Translations under genes and position numbers: made by a program | The notes under the pieces: generated by a model | Told to the model about the DNA's origin: nothing | What the model saw: the letters and a program-made list of their open reading frames with translations, nothing else | Databases searched by the model: none | Shown here: piece by piece, positions 20,189 to 33,324 of the stretch | Layout of the letters: each line of letters starts with the position of its first letter | Position numbering within the stretch: the first letter of the stretch is position 1 | NCBI GenBank assembly: GCA_025526935.1 | Contig: JAHLKD010000107.1 | Span: 115,646-179,645 of the forward strand | Direction of reading: 5' to 3' | DNA: 64,000 nucleotides | Origin: Cladochytrium replicatum | Taxonomy: Eukaryota; Chytridiomycota; Chytridiomycetes; Cladochytriales; Cladochytriaceae

Positions 20189-22379
20189 ATGTCAAAGGAA
20201 GGTTGGTGGTCAATGTTAAGTTCGAGAGACGCGACGAAACGTTTGATCAATTCAATACAGCCGACGAACTCGGCCTTGCCGCTACCACTGAGAAGGTTGA
20301 ACTCGACCACGGAGCCGAGCCTCTCTCCGAGAGGGATCTTCAGCTCCTCAAGCTCGAGCAGGAGCTGAACCAGAAGTTGGACACCGAGCTTGAGAAAGGT
20401 GGTGACAACTTGCTCTGGCCCAGGGCACTCTGGTTCATTATTCCCAATGAATTCGGAGAGCGGTATGTGATACAGATGTGCATGTTGTTAGTTGGCTAAT
20501 GACTTGACTTTAGATTCAACTACTATGGTGTCCGCCCCCTGTTCGCCAAGTACTTGACTACCATGGTCGGAGTCACGTAAGTCGACGTCTCCCTCGTTGT
20601 GGTTGATCTTGTTCGATCTGACCAGGATCATAGCTCTGCCCAGGGTGCCATTTATGTTTCGTACTTCAACGCCATGGCCTACGTTTTCCCTCTTGGTGGC
20701 GCCGCGCTTTCCGACTCTTTCCTCGGAAAGTATTGGACCATCGTCTCCCTCTCCGTTGTATACGCTCTCGGTGTCATTCTGCTCGCTATTTTCTCTATCC
20801 CCGGTCTGCTCGGCTACACTGGTCTCAACGAGAAGGGTTTGGAGTTGCTTCCCTTGGTCAGTTGGTTCGTTCCAGTGGTGCTCATTGCCATTGGTACTGG
20901 AGGCATTAAGGTATGTGTGGTGAAACGTTCTTTAAAAGAAGCTAAAAGGTTCTTGGCAGCCATGTGTCAGTGCTCACGGAGGCGACCAATACCTCACCCA
21001 TCAGCGAAAGGGTATGGACTTCTTCTTCTCGATCTTCTACATCTCCATCAACATTGGTGCATTGATCTCGGGAAGCATCACCCCACTCTGGGTTCAGAAC
21101 ACCACCTGCTTCGGCCGTCCTTGCTACTTCCAGCCCTACATCATGTGCGCATGTGTCTTCACTGTGGCGGCATTGATCTTTGCTTTCGGTAAACCCTTCT
21201 ATCGTATCGTTCCTCCCCGTGGACAATTCCTTCCATGGCTCGCGGTCAAGACTGCTCTTATCGCTGGTTACAAGTACATCAAGGCTCCCTCTGCTGAACG
21301 CAAGGCAAAGAAGCACTACCTCGAGTTCGCGACCGAGGAAATGGGTGCCGATCTCGTTGAAGAGACCAAGCTTCTTGGAAACGTGATCTACGCAATCCTT
21401 CCCATCATGTTCTTCTGGATGGTGTACGACCAGGGTTCGAACGAGTGGTACTACCAGTACGACTTGATGACTCCGGCTAGCGGCCTCCCTGCTGAGACTT
21501 TCTCGAACATCAACTCGCTTTTGATGTATGTTTCCTGATTGGTCCGACACAGGCGCACAATCCTTTTCTGATTTATGCCATTAGCATCATTCTGGTTCCG
21601 TCTTTGGTGCCTTTGTACCGTTGGCTTGAGTCCAAACAGATCCGCTTGTCTATTTTGGGACGCATGACTATCGGGTTCAGTCTTATGTGCATCTCTTTCT
21701 TGGTCTCCGCCATTCTTCAAATCCAAGTTATTGAAGGATTCGACCCCACTGATCTCGATGACAAAGGTTACTGCAAGAGCAAGTGTGTAAGCGCTTGGTG
21801 GCAGCTTCCTCAGTGGTTCCTCCTTTCCCTCGGTGAAGCCATGTTGTCGCCCGAGGGTCTCAAGTTCACCTACATGGTATGTCCTCCGGGCGAGTATTTC
21901 TGCTCAATTGATGAACAAACTATCCTGTAGAACGTCGGAAAGCAGATGCGCGCTCAATCGCTGTCCTTCTGGTTGTTGATGAGCTCTCTCGGTAACATCA
22001 TTACCGCCCAGGTCGGCGTCGGAATCGAGAAAAATTCCATGTTCAACGACTACGACAGCTTGAAGGCTAAGAGCAACGTCGACAACGGTATATCCTTACC
22101 AGCCAAGTACTTCTTGTTCACTGGTAAGCAATTTTGCGACACTGTGCCAGAAAATTTTCCTCAAAACTACTTTCAATAGGTCTCGCCATCATTGCCAACA
22201 TCTGGTTTTGGGCTTGGGGTCTGTTCGTCTTCGAATTCAAGGACCAGAACTCCACCATGACTGGTCTTGAAGGCTGGAGGGACCGTCGTCGTCGTACCGA
22301 GCACCCCGAGGTTGAAGCAACCATCGAGGTCGCTGAGGTCAGCTCTGGTGACGAAAAGAAGGTTGAGACCACCATCTAA
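20189..22379 (+). CDS. PTR2: proton-coupled oligopeptide transporter (PTR2/POT), copy E
   Basis: Eight exons: 20189-20201, 20261-20462, 20514-20576, 20634-20910, 20960-21525, 21585-21876, 21931-22123, 22180-22379; 601 aa. EFGER, GGDQY and the PTR signature are intact. Some residues are distinctive: LTTMVGV instead of LTRMVGV after helix 1, ILVP instead of IMVP after the exon 5/6 join, and YFQPYIMC where the other copies have YFYPYIMC. Exon 6 (RLSILGRMTIGF onward) shares SFLVS with copies A and B, whereas C and D have AFLIS, so A/B/E and C/D look like two subgroups. Intact and probably functional. Confidence 0.92.
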
Positions 22380-22949
22380 GCGGGATTTTTGCGTGATCGC
22401 GAATCTGTACCCCAAACACTCGAGCATTTATCTTTTCCTAGTCATGTTGATCTCCCGCAAAGTTTGGCTATTTTTTCATGGGTTTCATTTTGCAGCACCG
22501 GCTTTTGATTCCGTTTCCCCTTCTATGAGAAAACTGTGCATGTCTCTTTTCATGAAATACCTTGTTTGCGTGGAAAGCCATTTTCATTTGTTGCAAGGTG
22601 TATCTGCTATTTCACCGTCTTGGCATGTTGCCTCATACCAAAAAAAGAACATTTGCCAATTGAAAGTGGATTTCCTTCCTTTAACGTCGTTCAAACCAGC
22701 TGCTGACACCTCTGGATTTCATTAAAGTATCATGAATTTGATTTCCTTGTTGAGTAGCTATTATGAGTAGTGATTGGAGTTCCAATTGGGTATTTTAGGC
22801 ATAACAATTTGTTTCTCCCAATTCAAATCGACAAATTGGACAAAACAATCGTGTTTACCATATTATCGTCATCCACTTTCGGCGAATCTGCAGGTCCATC
22901 AAGAGTTACTGACCGAAACGCAAACTCCCGCCCAGAAACTTTCAAACAA
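22380..22949. other. spacer PTR2 copy E / F-box gene
   Basis: AT-rich, no gene recognised. The F-box reading frame stays open back to an ATG at 22770, so the last 180 bases may be coding. Confidence 0.45.
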
Positions 22950-25795
22950 ATGATAGTTTATCCCTCAAAACATATTGATGAGATCATTCCATCCGAAGTC
23001 GTCATCCAAATTCTCCAGCACCTAGAGCCTCGCTCCCGCTGCAGGGCGGCACGTGTTTCCCGCCGCTGGAACGTGATAGCGTACTCCGACCCAGGCCTTT
23101 GGCAACGCCTCGACCTCTCCAAACGCATCAGTTGGGCCGAGTCAGATGAAACCCGTAACAGCCTGACGAGGTGGGCAACTTCCACGGGGAACCCCGTCGA
23201 CGAACGTTTGCGGTTCCTCCTCGCGAACGCCGCTCCACGAACGCCCTCGACGCTCACGCGTTTCCGACGGCTCCAGAGACTTTCGTTGAACTTTTGCCCG
23301 TCTGTGGATCTTACAGTGTTCGAGGAGCCGCAGCTTGTGGGGTTGCTTGGAGAGTGTTTGACGCATTTGTCGTTGAATGGGTGTGGGGATGGGGTGGATA
23401 GCTTTACGTTGTATCATCTTAGAGGGTTGAAGGGATTGTGTTCTTTGGACGTCGCACATTGCGAGCAGGTAAGCTCTTGAATGAATCGGAAACTGGAAGC
23501 GCTCAAGGTTTGTTCGTCAGATCGATGATCGGGGGATGGAAGTGATTGCGCATTTTATGCAGCAGCTCAGCCAACTGAATTTGAGCTACTTGTTCAAGTT
23601 AACTGACGATGGAGTTCGAAAGCTGATGCGGATGCCGAACCTTAGTAGCTTGGACTTGACCGGTTGCTGTGAGTTTAATAACATGGGCTCGCATTTACTT
23701 TGTTTGGTTAATGACATCCGTTTCCATAGATCGTATCAAGACATATCCTTGGGCAACTTCATTAGCAGCTTCAACGGATTCCAAAAGAAATCCGACGCTT
23801 CCACTAAAGGAGCTTTATCTTGGCGAAGACTCCCGCCTCCAGACATCGCGTGGATTCTGGTTGCTCTGGTTCAGCTTCAGCTTCAACATTTCGACCTTCG
23901 TGCAGTGCTGTCCGCTCCTCGAGACATTGAGGCTCAATATGGTACTCTTTGACTCCGTGATAAATGACGCAGGTGGGGGCGGAGGTGTGAACGGTGTAGA
24001 TAATCTGGCAGTGGCGATTGTGAATGCAGAAGCTGTCGCGCAGCCCAACGTCCCGCAAGTATCGCCTCAGCTGCGAAATGCGCTCACATTGCTTGTCAGC
24101 CATTGCAAGAATCTGTCTCACCTCTCTCTCATCGTTGACAAATCAATGGTCCAGTCCCTCTGCACAAAGGCGGTGTCAGCCCGACTGAGCAAACTCCGCG
24201 CACTCGAGCTGACTTTTCACATCGGCGTCACTGCCGAACACCTTCGACAATGCGTCGAGTTCGAGAATGGAGAAGCGCTGAGTCGATTGACGGTACTCAA
24301 ATTTCATTCGAAGCACGCTAGTGTGTTTGATGATAGGCTACTCAAGGCGGTGAGCGGGTGTGCGAAGGGGCTCGAGTTTATCGAAATCAATGCGGAGGAG
24401 ATATCTTGTTGGGGAGGGTTGAGAGTTTGGGAGATAACGGGATCGAGAAGAAGTAGACTTGATAACGGGCCGAATGACATGTTGTTGAGCGATGGTGTAA
24501 AGAGGAGACACTTTGGTCAACATACTGCTCGTAGCTCGATATCTGAGGGTGGACTTGTGTGCATAGCGGATGGACTTGGGAAAACGCTGCAGTCTCTTTT
24601 CTTGCACAGAGCAACGCTAACAAATTCGACGCTGAGGAGACTTGGATCGGGATTGAGCCAGCTACGCGAAATGAGTATGACCGATCTGACCCAGATCGAC
24701 CGAGGGAATAAGCTATCCATCCTTGCGCGGCCAAGGAAAAAATCCAGATTTGCTACGCACAAATCGTCGCTAGGGGCAATGAAACTCGAGACGTCAACAT
24801 CATTATCAGCGATGCGGTTCCGTCTGAGAAAATTGGAATTGTCAAGTGTTTCTGGATTTACTGATCTTGACATCGCCAATTTCTTATCTGGGTTTCCGCT
24901 GTTACAATGGGTCGACCTCAGTTTTTCCTTCACCTATCCCAGTAAGTTGAGCCATCCACATGAAGTGAAACTAAATAATCATCACACTTTATAAATAGGG
25001 ACGTTAAAAGTTATCACTGACCACTGCCAATACTTATCATATTTGAGGCTTTGCGCACTCCCCAACTGCAAAGTACAAACACCACTATCGCGGCAAAGAC
25101 GAGTGTCTACTACCTCACCAACAAGGAACTCGAAAAAGACAGTATGCTCACCATATATTCCAAACTCGAGAAACTCTTTGGTCCCAGAGTATCTGATCCC
25201 TTCACATCCGGAATGCCGATCCTTCGTCAGATTCGCAGAGCGAGGGGGAAGAAGACTCAAAGTTCTGGATCTTACGGGAGAGCTAGGTAGCCATTTTATA
25301 ATGAAGTATTTTAAATGCCAAATTTGATTGGACTTTTTGGGTTGACAAGGCATCAACAATTTTACTCTTTCAGCACTTGGATCACTACCCTGCTTACACA
25401 CCATGTTTTTGGACAGCATACCAAGGCTAAGTGGCGACGCAGTTGTAAAATTGGTCCAGAGAAAGGCATCGGGTAACCTTGAGCAAGATATTAATTCAGC
25501 GACGGCCAACGAATTCTTTGGGCGGAGTGGACTTAAACGTCTGTACATTCGACATTGTGTTGGACTTCAGTTCACTAAGATCCAGAGGCAGAAGCTAATC
25601 GAAGGTTTCAAACTCGAGCTTGTTGTTGATGGATCCCGCCCAATGGGAAGCAGTGTTATAGAGGGAGAGGGAATGGGGGAGGCGGAAGATGATCTCAGTG
25701 AAATAGGCGACGGGCCAGCAACCGGCACAAATGAACCACTGATAGGAGAAGCTGAGCATGAGAATACGGAGGAAACCGAGCCGTTGCTGAGCTGA
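22950..25795 (+). CDS. F-box / leucine-rich-repeat protein
   Basis: Likely substrate-recognition subunit of an SCF ubiquitin ligase; target unknown. Exons 22950-23468, 23521-23668, 23730-24941, 24999-25286, 25374-25795; 862 aa. F-box at about residues 8-50: the IIPSEVVIQILQHL core, a Cys-Arg-Ala-Ala-Arg-Val-Ser turn, RRWN, then DPGLWQRLDLS. LRRs of the cysteine-containing (AMN1-like) type follow, such as LQRLSLNFC, LTHLSLNGCGD, LSSLDLTGC and LKRLYIRHC, running to near residue 790, with a variable insert after residue 440. The C-terminal 65 residues are acidic (Glu/Gly/Asp-rich). The start at 22950 puts the F-box at the N-terminus; an in-frame ATG at 22770 would add 60 residues. Exon 4 reads in one frame and supplies the LKVLDLTGEL repeat, which supports the model. 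Confidence 0.85.
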
Positions 25796-26377
25796 TCTTT
25801 TCGAATTAAACAAAACTCACCACAAAGTTGGTTCCCACGGTCCCTTCCACGCCACCCACCCACCCACCACGCAACGCACCACTTGGCGTGCTTGTCACTC
25901 TGCGAGCTTGTTGGACCTGTGCACGAAGGTCGCTGCCCTGCGTGGAAAACCCATACCCCGCATTCGTTAGGGGTTGCTCTGCTCTGCCTCGAATCTGCTG
26001 TCTATTTTACTTCTCTTTGCCTGCCCATTTCTGCTGTGGTGGGACTGCTGGTCTGCTCCACCAATATCTGCTTGATTCGCTCCATCCCTTCGCTTGCCTG
26101 GTGCTTTGTCTTCCGTCCTCGCTGGGTTTAGCATCTGGTCTCTACTTTGCGGCACTCGCATGCGTGAATCACTTCCTGTGACCGCCATATGCTCTTGCCC
26201 CACCAACCGTCATTTGCCATAAGTCACGCACTCGTGTCTCTGGACAGCACCAGCTGACATCAGTATTCCCTAATACTTGTTCGGGGAAAGCATAAGGTGA
26301 GGGCATCATTTTTGCGGGGTAATGGCATCGGCTGAACCACCGTCACCATTTAATGGGGCAGTTAAACGAATCAAATT
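25796..26377. other. upstream region of the CCR4-type gene
   Basis: Pyrimidine-rich spacer. It includes a run of CCCA units (about 25853-25867; three C-triplets, so only a weak quadruplex candidate on the other strand). No gene recognised. Confidence 0.4.
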
Positions 26378-29300
26378 ATGAACGACCTTGATCCTTTGAA
26401 CGATCCCCCTGTCCATCGAGGTGCACCTGCCGTTCCTCTCGCCATTCGGCCTCAGCCTTCGATGGAATCCAATGGTGGAGGATCCGAATCTGGTTTTCAA
26501 CCCTTTCAAAATTTCTCAAACGGAAGCATCGCCCGCCCGGCATTTGTTCAAGGAAGCTTGCAGCAATCCAAAGTCTCAAGCAATACTCAGGACCCGTGGT
26601 CTTCGGAAATCTGGAAATCTCCAAGTGTGGATTCACTCCGCCAGTCGATTGGGAATGGGTCGCCGTTGGATGTGGTGACTCAACCCATCGGATCTCAGCG
26701 AAAACAGTTCGATTGGAATCTTCCAACGGATTCGGCGTACGGTGGAGGAGTTCAAGCAGCCGACGCAGCCAGTTACTTGACAACCTCTGACGGAACCACA
26801 CAGAATTTTGTATCTTCTCTCGGTGTGTCCCCCATGTCGCGTCAGTACGGGGGGTCTGGCGGGCTGGCCGATGATGTCGCTTCTCCGCAGCGCAGTCGCT
26901 ATGGTAACATGACGACTCCGGCCAACTCCAGCGCTTTTCAAATCGGAAGAGGGCAACACAACTCCCTAGCTTCATCGCCTTTCAATGATGATGCGCCATT
27001 CGATGCATTTTTAAAAGTTGACGGGCGAGAGTTCACTCACTCGAAGTCACCCTTGTTTGACCGTTCTTTGCAAGAGAACCTGAGACTGGGAGGTGCTTCT
27101 CAAGGGCTCGGTTCGCAGCAATTCCAACCGTACCGGCTGGATGATGAAGAAGGAGAAAACAGCGCACTTGGGCGAAGCTTGCTCGCTGGATCATCCGGCT
27201 ACCAAGGAAGTTACCGCGGAAACGTCGGTCCTCAAGGGAACGCATACAACGTCGCGTCACTTTCTCGGAGACTGGGCAATACTAGCCTTGGCGGTGACCC
27301 TTTCTTACCTCATCCGGATGGCGATCTCCCGTTTCCCCTTGATTTGGACGACATGCAGCAGAACGAACGTTCTCACCAGGATTTTTCCGGCTACGGCGGT
27401 TTCGAGAGAGAACCTCTGGGACAATTTTCTAACGTTAACGCCCTCGGAATCGATCGTGAGCTTCGCCACCGAGCGTCAACGCTTTCCAACGTTAGTAGCG
27501 CTGCGTCACCTTTTGTCGAGGATTCTGCGGACGGATACTTTGGAGCGAAATATGGCGGTGCATACCCCGGACAGGACTTCCTATCTTCGTCATTTCCTAT
27601 GGGACCGAATCGGTTCGGACCGGGAAGCACACCTAGCCAGCAAAATTCTGCAGCTATGCTGTCTGCATCGATGAGCAACAGGGCCGACCGGATCATGAGT
27701 TTGCAGCAGCAGCAGCAGCTCCAACAACAGCTGCAACTTCAGCAACAGTACTTGAAGCAGCAGCAACAACTGCTCCAGCAATACGCGCAGCAGCAGCAGC
27801 AACAGCAACAGCAACAATCTGCGCTCGGCGCATCTCAGCGTCAAATGTTTGGAGGACTTGTTATTTCTCGTGAGGGACAGAGTCAGAACACCTCTGGGTT
27901 AGACATTCGAGCTGGCGGACACAACGGCTCGTTTACTCGAAGAACGTCTCAGCCGTACCTGTCTTCCTCTTGGGGTGCCGCTGCTGCTCTTGCAGCTGCA
28001 TATGCGAGTACCTCGCCGAACTTTGGAACATCAGTTGGCTCAGACGACGGGATGTTTGACCCGACTGCCGCGCGTTCGATCGGGAGTCGGCAGCCACTGC
28101 ATTACCATCACGGCATGCCCTTCTTTGCTGGAAAAGTTCCGACGGGTGCTTCTATGCCCTCCACCAGCACGCTATCGGCTCTGATCAGTCCACCCACCGA
28201 TCGTCGTCTTTTGGCGCACCATGCGAGTCTGGGATCGATGAACGAGTTCCGCGATGGATCGCAGCTGTATTCTACTGCTGCAGGGCTTGCGGGATTGTCT
28301 GCGCAGCTCATCACTGAAGAGATTGATGAAGAGGGATGCCCTGTAATTAAGGTTCCGAGACTTCCGTTCAGAGGATCTGAGGGTACAGGGCAACACATGC
28401 GTATTTTGTTTTGGGGCTTACAGCTTTTTATAGGAACCATGGTCATTCCTCACCGGCTGTGGAAGAAGGGTGGAAACGAGAACATTGACAGCCGTAAGCA
28501 GCACTCCTCTGAACATTGCCAATTTTCGTTGCTCATGCTCTCGGCGGTAGGACACTTCACGATAATGTCATACAACGTTCTTGCTCCTCATTACGTGTCG
28601 CTGGAAAAGTACAGCCTCACCGACACGCTTTACTTGAACTGGGAGTATCGCCGTGAACGTATCCTCGACGAAATCTGTTTCTATAGTCCCGACTTTGTTT
28701 GTCTTCAGGTAATTGTTGCATCGAGTTCATTGCTTTTTACAGATATTAAGGACCATGATTCATTAGGAGGTTTCCCCATATGACTTTAAGGAATACTTCT
28801 TGCCAACACTCCAGCGCTTGGGTTATGACGGTCACTTCCAACTGAAGAAGCGAGATCACGCTGCGGACGGATGTGCTACCTTTTATCAGGAATCTCGGTT
28901 CCAGCTGCTTGCCGTTCAAGCTTTCGCATATCACGATCAGATTCAAGGGTTGGACACCACTGCAGATTTGAAGGCGAGACTTCAGCCCTTCTCCAACATC
29001 GCGTTGGTGTGTGTGTTCCAAAACCGTCAGTCTCCGAGGTCATTGCGGGTACGCGTGGTGAACACGCATTTCCATTGGGACCCTAACTATGGTGACACAA
29101 AACTGTTGCAAGCTGCGATCCTGATGGAGTGGCTGGAGCGGACCCACCGAGACGTTCCCACAGTGATTGCGGCGGATCTGAACTCGAAGGTCGGCGATCC
29201 TGTGCTCGACTACATGGTGCGTGGAAGGGTTGCCCCCGGCTTACTATTCGCAGGCAAAGATTTCGGTCGGTTTTCGGGAGGCGGGCCGTGGCCGCTGTTG

Positions 29301-30494
29301 CCTTCATCCGCTGCCGTTGCGGCAGTCGCTGCAGCGACGGTCAACGGCGTGCAGATGCAGCAGCAGCTCTTACTGCAGCAGCAGCAGCAGAACCAGAATC
29401 AGAATCAGCATTTCCCAGCGCTCGGACAGAGCCCCGCAACGACTGCTAAGGCGCAGCAGGTGCCCCAGAGTCCGGTGGCGCTGGCTGCAATTTCCACAGG
29501 TTCGCCCGGGGTACCGGGGCTTTCCGGAAGTGCGTATCACGGATACACCGGACAACCAGGGCAGTCTCCGCCATTCCTCTTGCGACATGGTACAAAGTTG
29601 GCTTCGGCTTATGACAGACGTGATTTGCCTTTCACAAACAAGACTCCAGACTTTTGTGGGTCGATCGACCATATTCTGTACACTTCCGGGACGCTTTCGA
29701 TTCGGGACGTGCTTGGAGACTTGATCCCTGTGCCTTCTTCGGGAGATGCCGAGAATGGCGGTGATGAACAGGCTAATAAGCTTGGTGCTGGAATCCAAGA
29801 AGCGTTATCTGCGGTGACGACGCCGTCTCCCCTACTGCCAGCAGCTGAGAGTTCACAAGTTGGGACAGCAGGAGAAACCGAAGCGATTCCCAAGCTGGTA
29901 AAGATTGTGCCGACGATTGAACGATCTGGAGACCCGGACGTTGACGCAGCAGCCAAAGCCACAGACGCAGCGGCGCAGGAAGTGGATCCGGATCTAGCTG
30001 GAACAACCCCGACGAACATGGGACCTGCATTCGCACCAGCACCTCCACCGCCCTCGACATATCTGACACGAGTGCAGTCGCTCCCAGCACGCTACTATCC
30101 GTCGGACCACCTTCCACTTATTGCTGTGCTCAAGTGGAAAACAGTGCCGATCCTATCGTCGTCCAACCCCACAGGTCTATCAGTGGCTGGGGCAGGCTCA
30201 CGAAGCCGCAATACTGGGGCAGGCGTTAATAAAGGGATGGTAGGTGCCTTTGGAATGAGTGGGGGTACTACTACTACAGCTGCAGTACCGATTCCGTCGA
30301 GCGTTCCGGGAACGACAGGTCAGTCACAGAACGAGGTGACGTATGCGCGGGTCACGACCCAGGGGATGCATTCTGGATCGGGGCAGCATGGTGGGACGGG
30401 CACGACTCCGCCATCTGCATTGAGCCACTCGCTTGCGGCAGCTCTGGCGGCACCCGAGGGTCCTTCTCTTGGCGGATCACTTGGGAAGCGTTAA
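26378..30494 (+). CDS. CCR4-type deadenylase (EEP nuclease) with polyQ regions
   Basis: Mg-dependent 3' exonuclease of the exonuclease-endonuclease-phosphatase fold, expected to shorten mRNA poly(A) tails. Exons 26378-28382, 28434-28493, 28551-28708, 28767-30494; 1316 aa. Residues 1 to about 665 are low complexity (Ser/Gly/Gln/Asn) with glutamine tracts at about 443-482. The EEP domain starts at FTIMSYNVLAPHY, with the Mg-binding Glu at CLQ/EV across an intron, then DGCATFY, NTHFHW, AADLNS and the catalytic YPSDHLPL near the end. The first two introns are multiples of three without stops; I removed them because they insert a hydrophobic stretch and break the fold, and both have GT-AG ends in matching phase. 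No leucine-rich repeat is visible, so it may be closer to Ngl/Angel proteins than to Ccr4 proper. A polyQ/Ser insert of over 250 residues lies inside the catalytic domain. Confidence 0.87.
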
Positions 30495-31064
30495 TGGACG
30501 TGAGTGTGCATGAGAATGATGTGTTTTTGAGCTATCGCGGCTCTATCGATTTTCAGTTCCTCCGGTATGCACGGTTGTTTTCATTGATATGTGATTTGCG
30601 AAAGACATAGTAAGAAAAGAGTTACGGACCAAAGCTCATGTGCGGTCATTGCGTCCACTCAAATTTGTAGTTGGTGTTTTGTTGTACAGGCACACGCACT
30701 ATGCGATGGATGGCGCGGAGATGCAAAGACGGGTTAATTGGTGGCACCTGAAGGGACGACAGCGCTGTAGCTGTGTGAAGAGAGTTCAACGTTCGGTGAT
30801 ATGGAACCAAGAAGCGAATTCACGCTCAATATCAGCAACAAATCACGGTTGGCTGTGAGAGTTAGAATCATAGAATCACGGAATCAGAACACTACACCGG
30901 TTTATGCACGCCACCAGCAGCACCCACCACCACCTGACTCAGCCACAACTACAACAACCAGTCCGTTACTGCTGATATTATTGCTAATATTGCTAATATT
31001 ACTATCATTATTATTCCTCCGTTATAAGTTACTCGTCCCCTCATCACCCTCGCTGCTGATCGCT
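30495..31064. other. spacer CCR4-type gene / OPT gene
   Basis: No gene recognised. AT-rich triplet-like sequence (TTATTGCTAATATTGCTAATATT) near 30970-31010 lies shortly upstream of the OPT start. Confidence 0.4.
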
Positions 31065-33324
31065 ATGGCTGACACTTCTGACCTGAAGACCCCGGACCCG
31101 GCAATCGCAGAGGAGATCGCCGACGAGAAGAAGAGGCTTCCCTCCATCGCCGACGACCCCATCTCGGCGGACCCCCCTGTCGATGACCCCGACGCTCCTC
31201 AGTTGACCGTGCGTTCGGTCCTTGTGGGTTGCTTGCTCGGTACCCTGATTTCGGCCTCGAACTTCTACCTTGGCTTGAAGCTCGGATGGACCTGTAAGTT
31301 TTGAAATTGCCACCAAATGCAGACGCTCATCCTCTATGTATCAGTCGGTGCGGGTATCTTTGGCAGTATCTTCGGATACACCATCATCCTTCTCATCAGC
31401 TCTTTCTTCGCCAAGCTGATTGCCAGCAACGTCACCTTCATCTCCTTCCTTGGCAAGGCCCTCGGTCGCCCCTTCAACGCCCGTGAGCACGCTACTCTCT
31501 GCTCTGCTGCCACTGCCTCGGGTTCTGGAACTCTTGCCGGTTACATCTCTGGTATCCCCGCTATGTACCGTCTCGGTCTCCTCTCCACCCGCCCCTCGGA
31601 CGACTACGGTCGCCTCTTCGTCTGGGCCATCGCTGCGTCGCTCTACGGTATTTTCTTCGCCGTTCCGCTTCGCCAGTGGTTCGTCTTGAAGCAGGATCTT
31701 CCCTTCCCCTCCCCCCGTGCGACCGCTGTCATCATCCAGTCCGTCAACGCTGCCGGTGGTGCCGAGATGGCGAAGAAGAAGACCCTGGCCGTCTTTGTCG
31801 CTTTCGGTTGCATCTTCTCGTTCATGGCCATCGTATACTTCGTCCCCGTCGTCCAGAACTGGCACATCTTCTACTGGCTCGCCATGGCTTTCCCCTCTGA
31901 CTCGGACGCCTACAACAACTTGATGTGGGCCAACAAGTGGAACTTTTACATCCAGTGGACTTTCGCTTTCGTCGGTGCCGGTATGATGACCCCTGGAAAC
32001 ACAGTCATCTCTCTTGTTTTCGGTACCGTCCTCGCCTGGGGTATCATTGGTCCCATGCTCTACTCCAAGGGTGTACTCACGGGTCCCGCCTCTTGCCGTT
32101 TCAAGATGGACAAGTGCGTTGTTGGCGGCAAGCCCTATGTCGTCACTGACCTCCCCTCTGCCCGTTACTGGCTCCTCTGGGTCGGTGTCTTCTTGATGTT
32201 GGCTGCTTCCTTCACCGAGCTCTTCTCTAACTGGAGGACCATTGCCTCTGGATTCAAGGCTCTCGGGTCCACCGTCAAGGGCGGTATTGCCAAGATGACC
32301 GGAAAGGCCACCACCGCTGAGGAGCGCGTCGACCAGGACCCCGCACCCCTTAACCAGCGCGTCCCTGCCTGGGCCTGGGTGGGTGGTCTGGTTCTCTCCG
32401 TCATTCTGTCGGTCGTCGTTTTGAGCGTTGCCTTCGGCGTCGGTGTTGGCGAGTCGATCCTGGCCATCATCTGCGGTTTCTTGTTTGCCTTCATCGGTCT
32501 CCAATCATCTGGGGAAACCGACATGTGAGTTTGTGGTTGAACATCTAGGCTGCAGATGAACTCAATCGGTTGCGTTCTTCTCTAGTAACCCCACTGGTAC
32601 CATTGCCAAGACCTCCCAGGTGGTCCTCGCTGCCGTTCCTCCGTACGCTCCCTCTGGGCCCGAACTCGCTGCTAAGCAGACCGCCAACTTGGCGTCTGGT
32701 CTTCTTGCTGCCGCTGCGGCCCACCAGAGTGTGGACATGGTCAGCGACCTCAAGACCGGTCACCTTGTCGGTGCTTCCCCGCGCGCCCAGTTCTACGCCC
32801 AGCTCATCGGTTCCATCTGGTCCTCCGTTGTCGGTCTCGGTGTTTGGGCTCTGTTCACCACCGCCTACCCTTGCATCACCAACCTTGAACTCGACGACGT
32901 GTGCCTGGACAAGGGTTTCTCTCTTACAGCCGTCCAGGCCTGGTACGGTATCACGCTCGCCCTCACCAAGAACGCTGCCGTCCCCTCGTCCTCACTCTAC
33001 ACCGCCATCAGCGCTGGTCTCTTCACCATCGTCTTCGTCGTCCTGAAGAACACCGTCATCCCCAAGAAGTACCACCCCTACTTGATCAACTTGAACGCCG
33101 TGGGAATCGCTTTCACCAACACCGACTCTTCCATCATGTTTGCCATCTTCTTCGGCTGGCTCTTCGGACTCATCTGGAAGAAGGTTAACGCCAACGGCCA
33201 CGAGCACTACATGTACGCCGTTGCCGCGGGTCTCATTGCCGGTGAGGGTGTGTTCGGTGTCGTGCAGGCTATCTTCGCCATCGCTGGTGTCGAGAGTGCC
33301 ACCGACATCGGTATGCCCAAGTAA
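31065..33324 (+). CDS. OPT-family transporter (YGL114W-like)
   Basis: Integral-membrane importer of the oligopeptide-transporter superfamily; substrates in the family are small peptides or metal chelates. Exons 31065-31293, 31345-32524, 32586-33324; 715 aa. The acidic cytosolic N-terminus is followed by TVRSVLVGCLLGTLIS and SNFYLGLKLGWTFGAGIFG (joined across intron 1). About 14 hydrophobic helices follow, with NPTGTIAKTSQ and the GLLAAAAAHQSVDMVSDLKTGH loop typical of the OPT group that includes yeast Ygl114w. The acceptor of intron 1 was placed at 31344 because it restores the GWTFGA consensus. Codon use is strongly C-ending, which is unlike its neighbours, leaves a long antisense open frame and suggests high expression. 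It is not homologous to the PTR2 genes 9 kb upstream. Confidence 0.9.

Noticed and set aside
31341-32504. 387-codon minus-strand frame, antisense to the OPT gene
   Set aside because: It mirrors a strongly codon-biased gene; the product is a meaningless Asp/Gly/Glu-rich string. The sense strand has a clear OPT protein.
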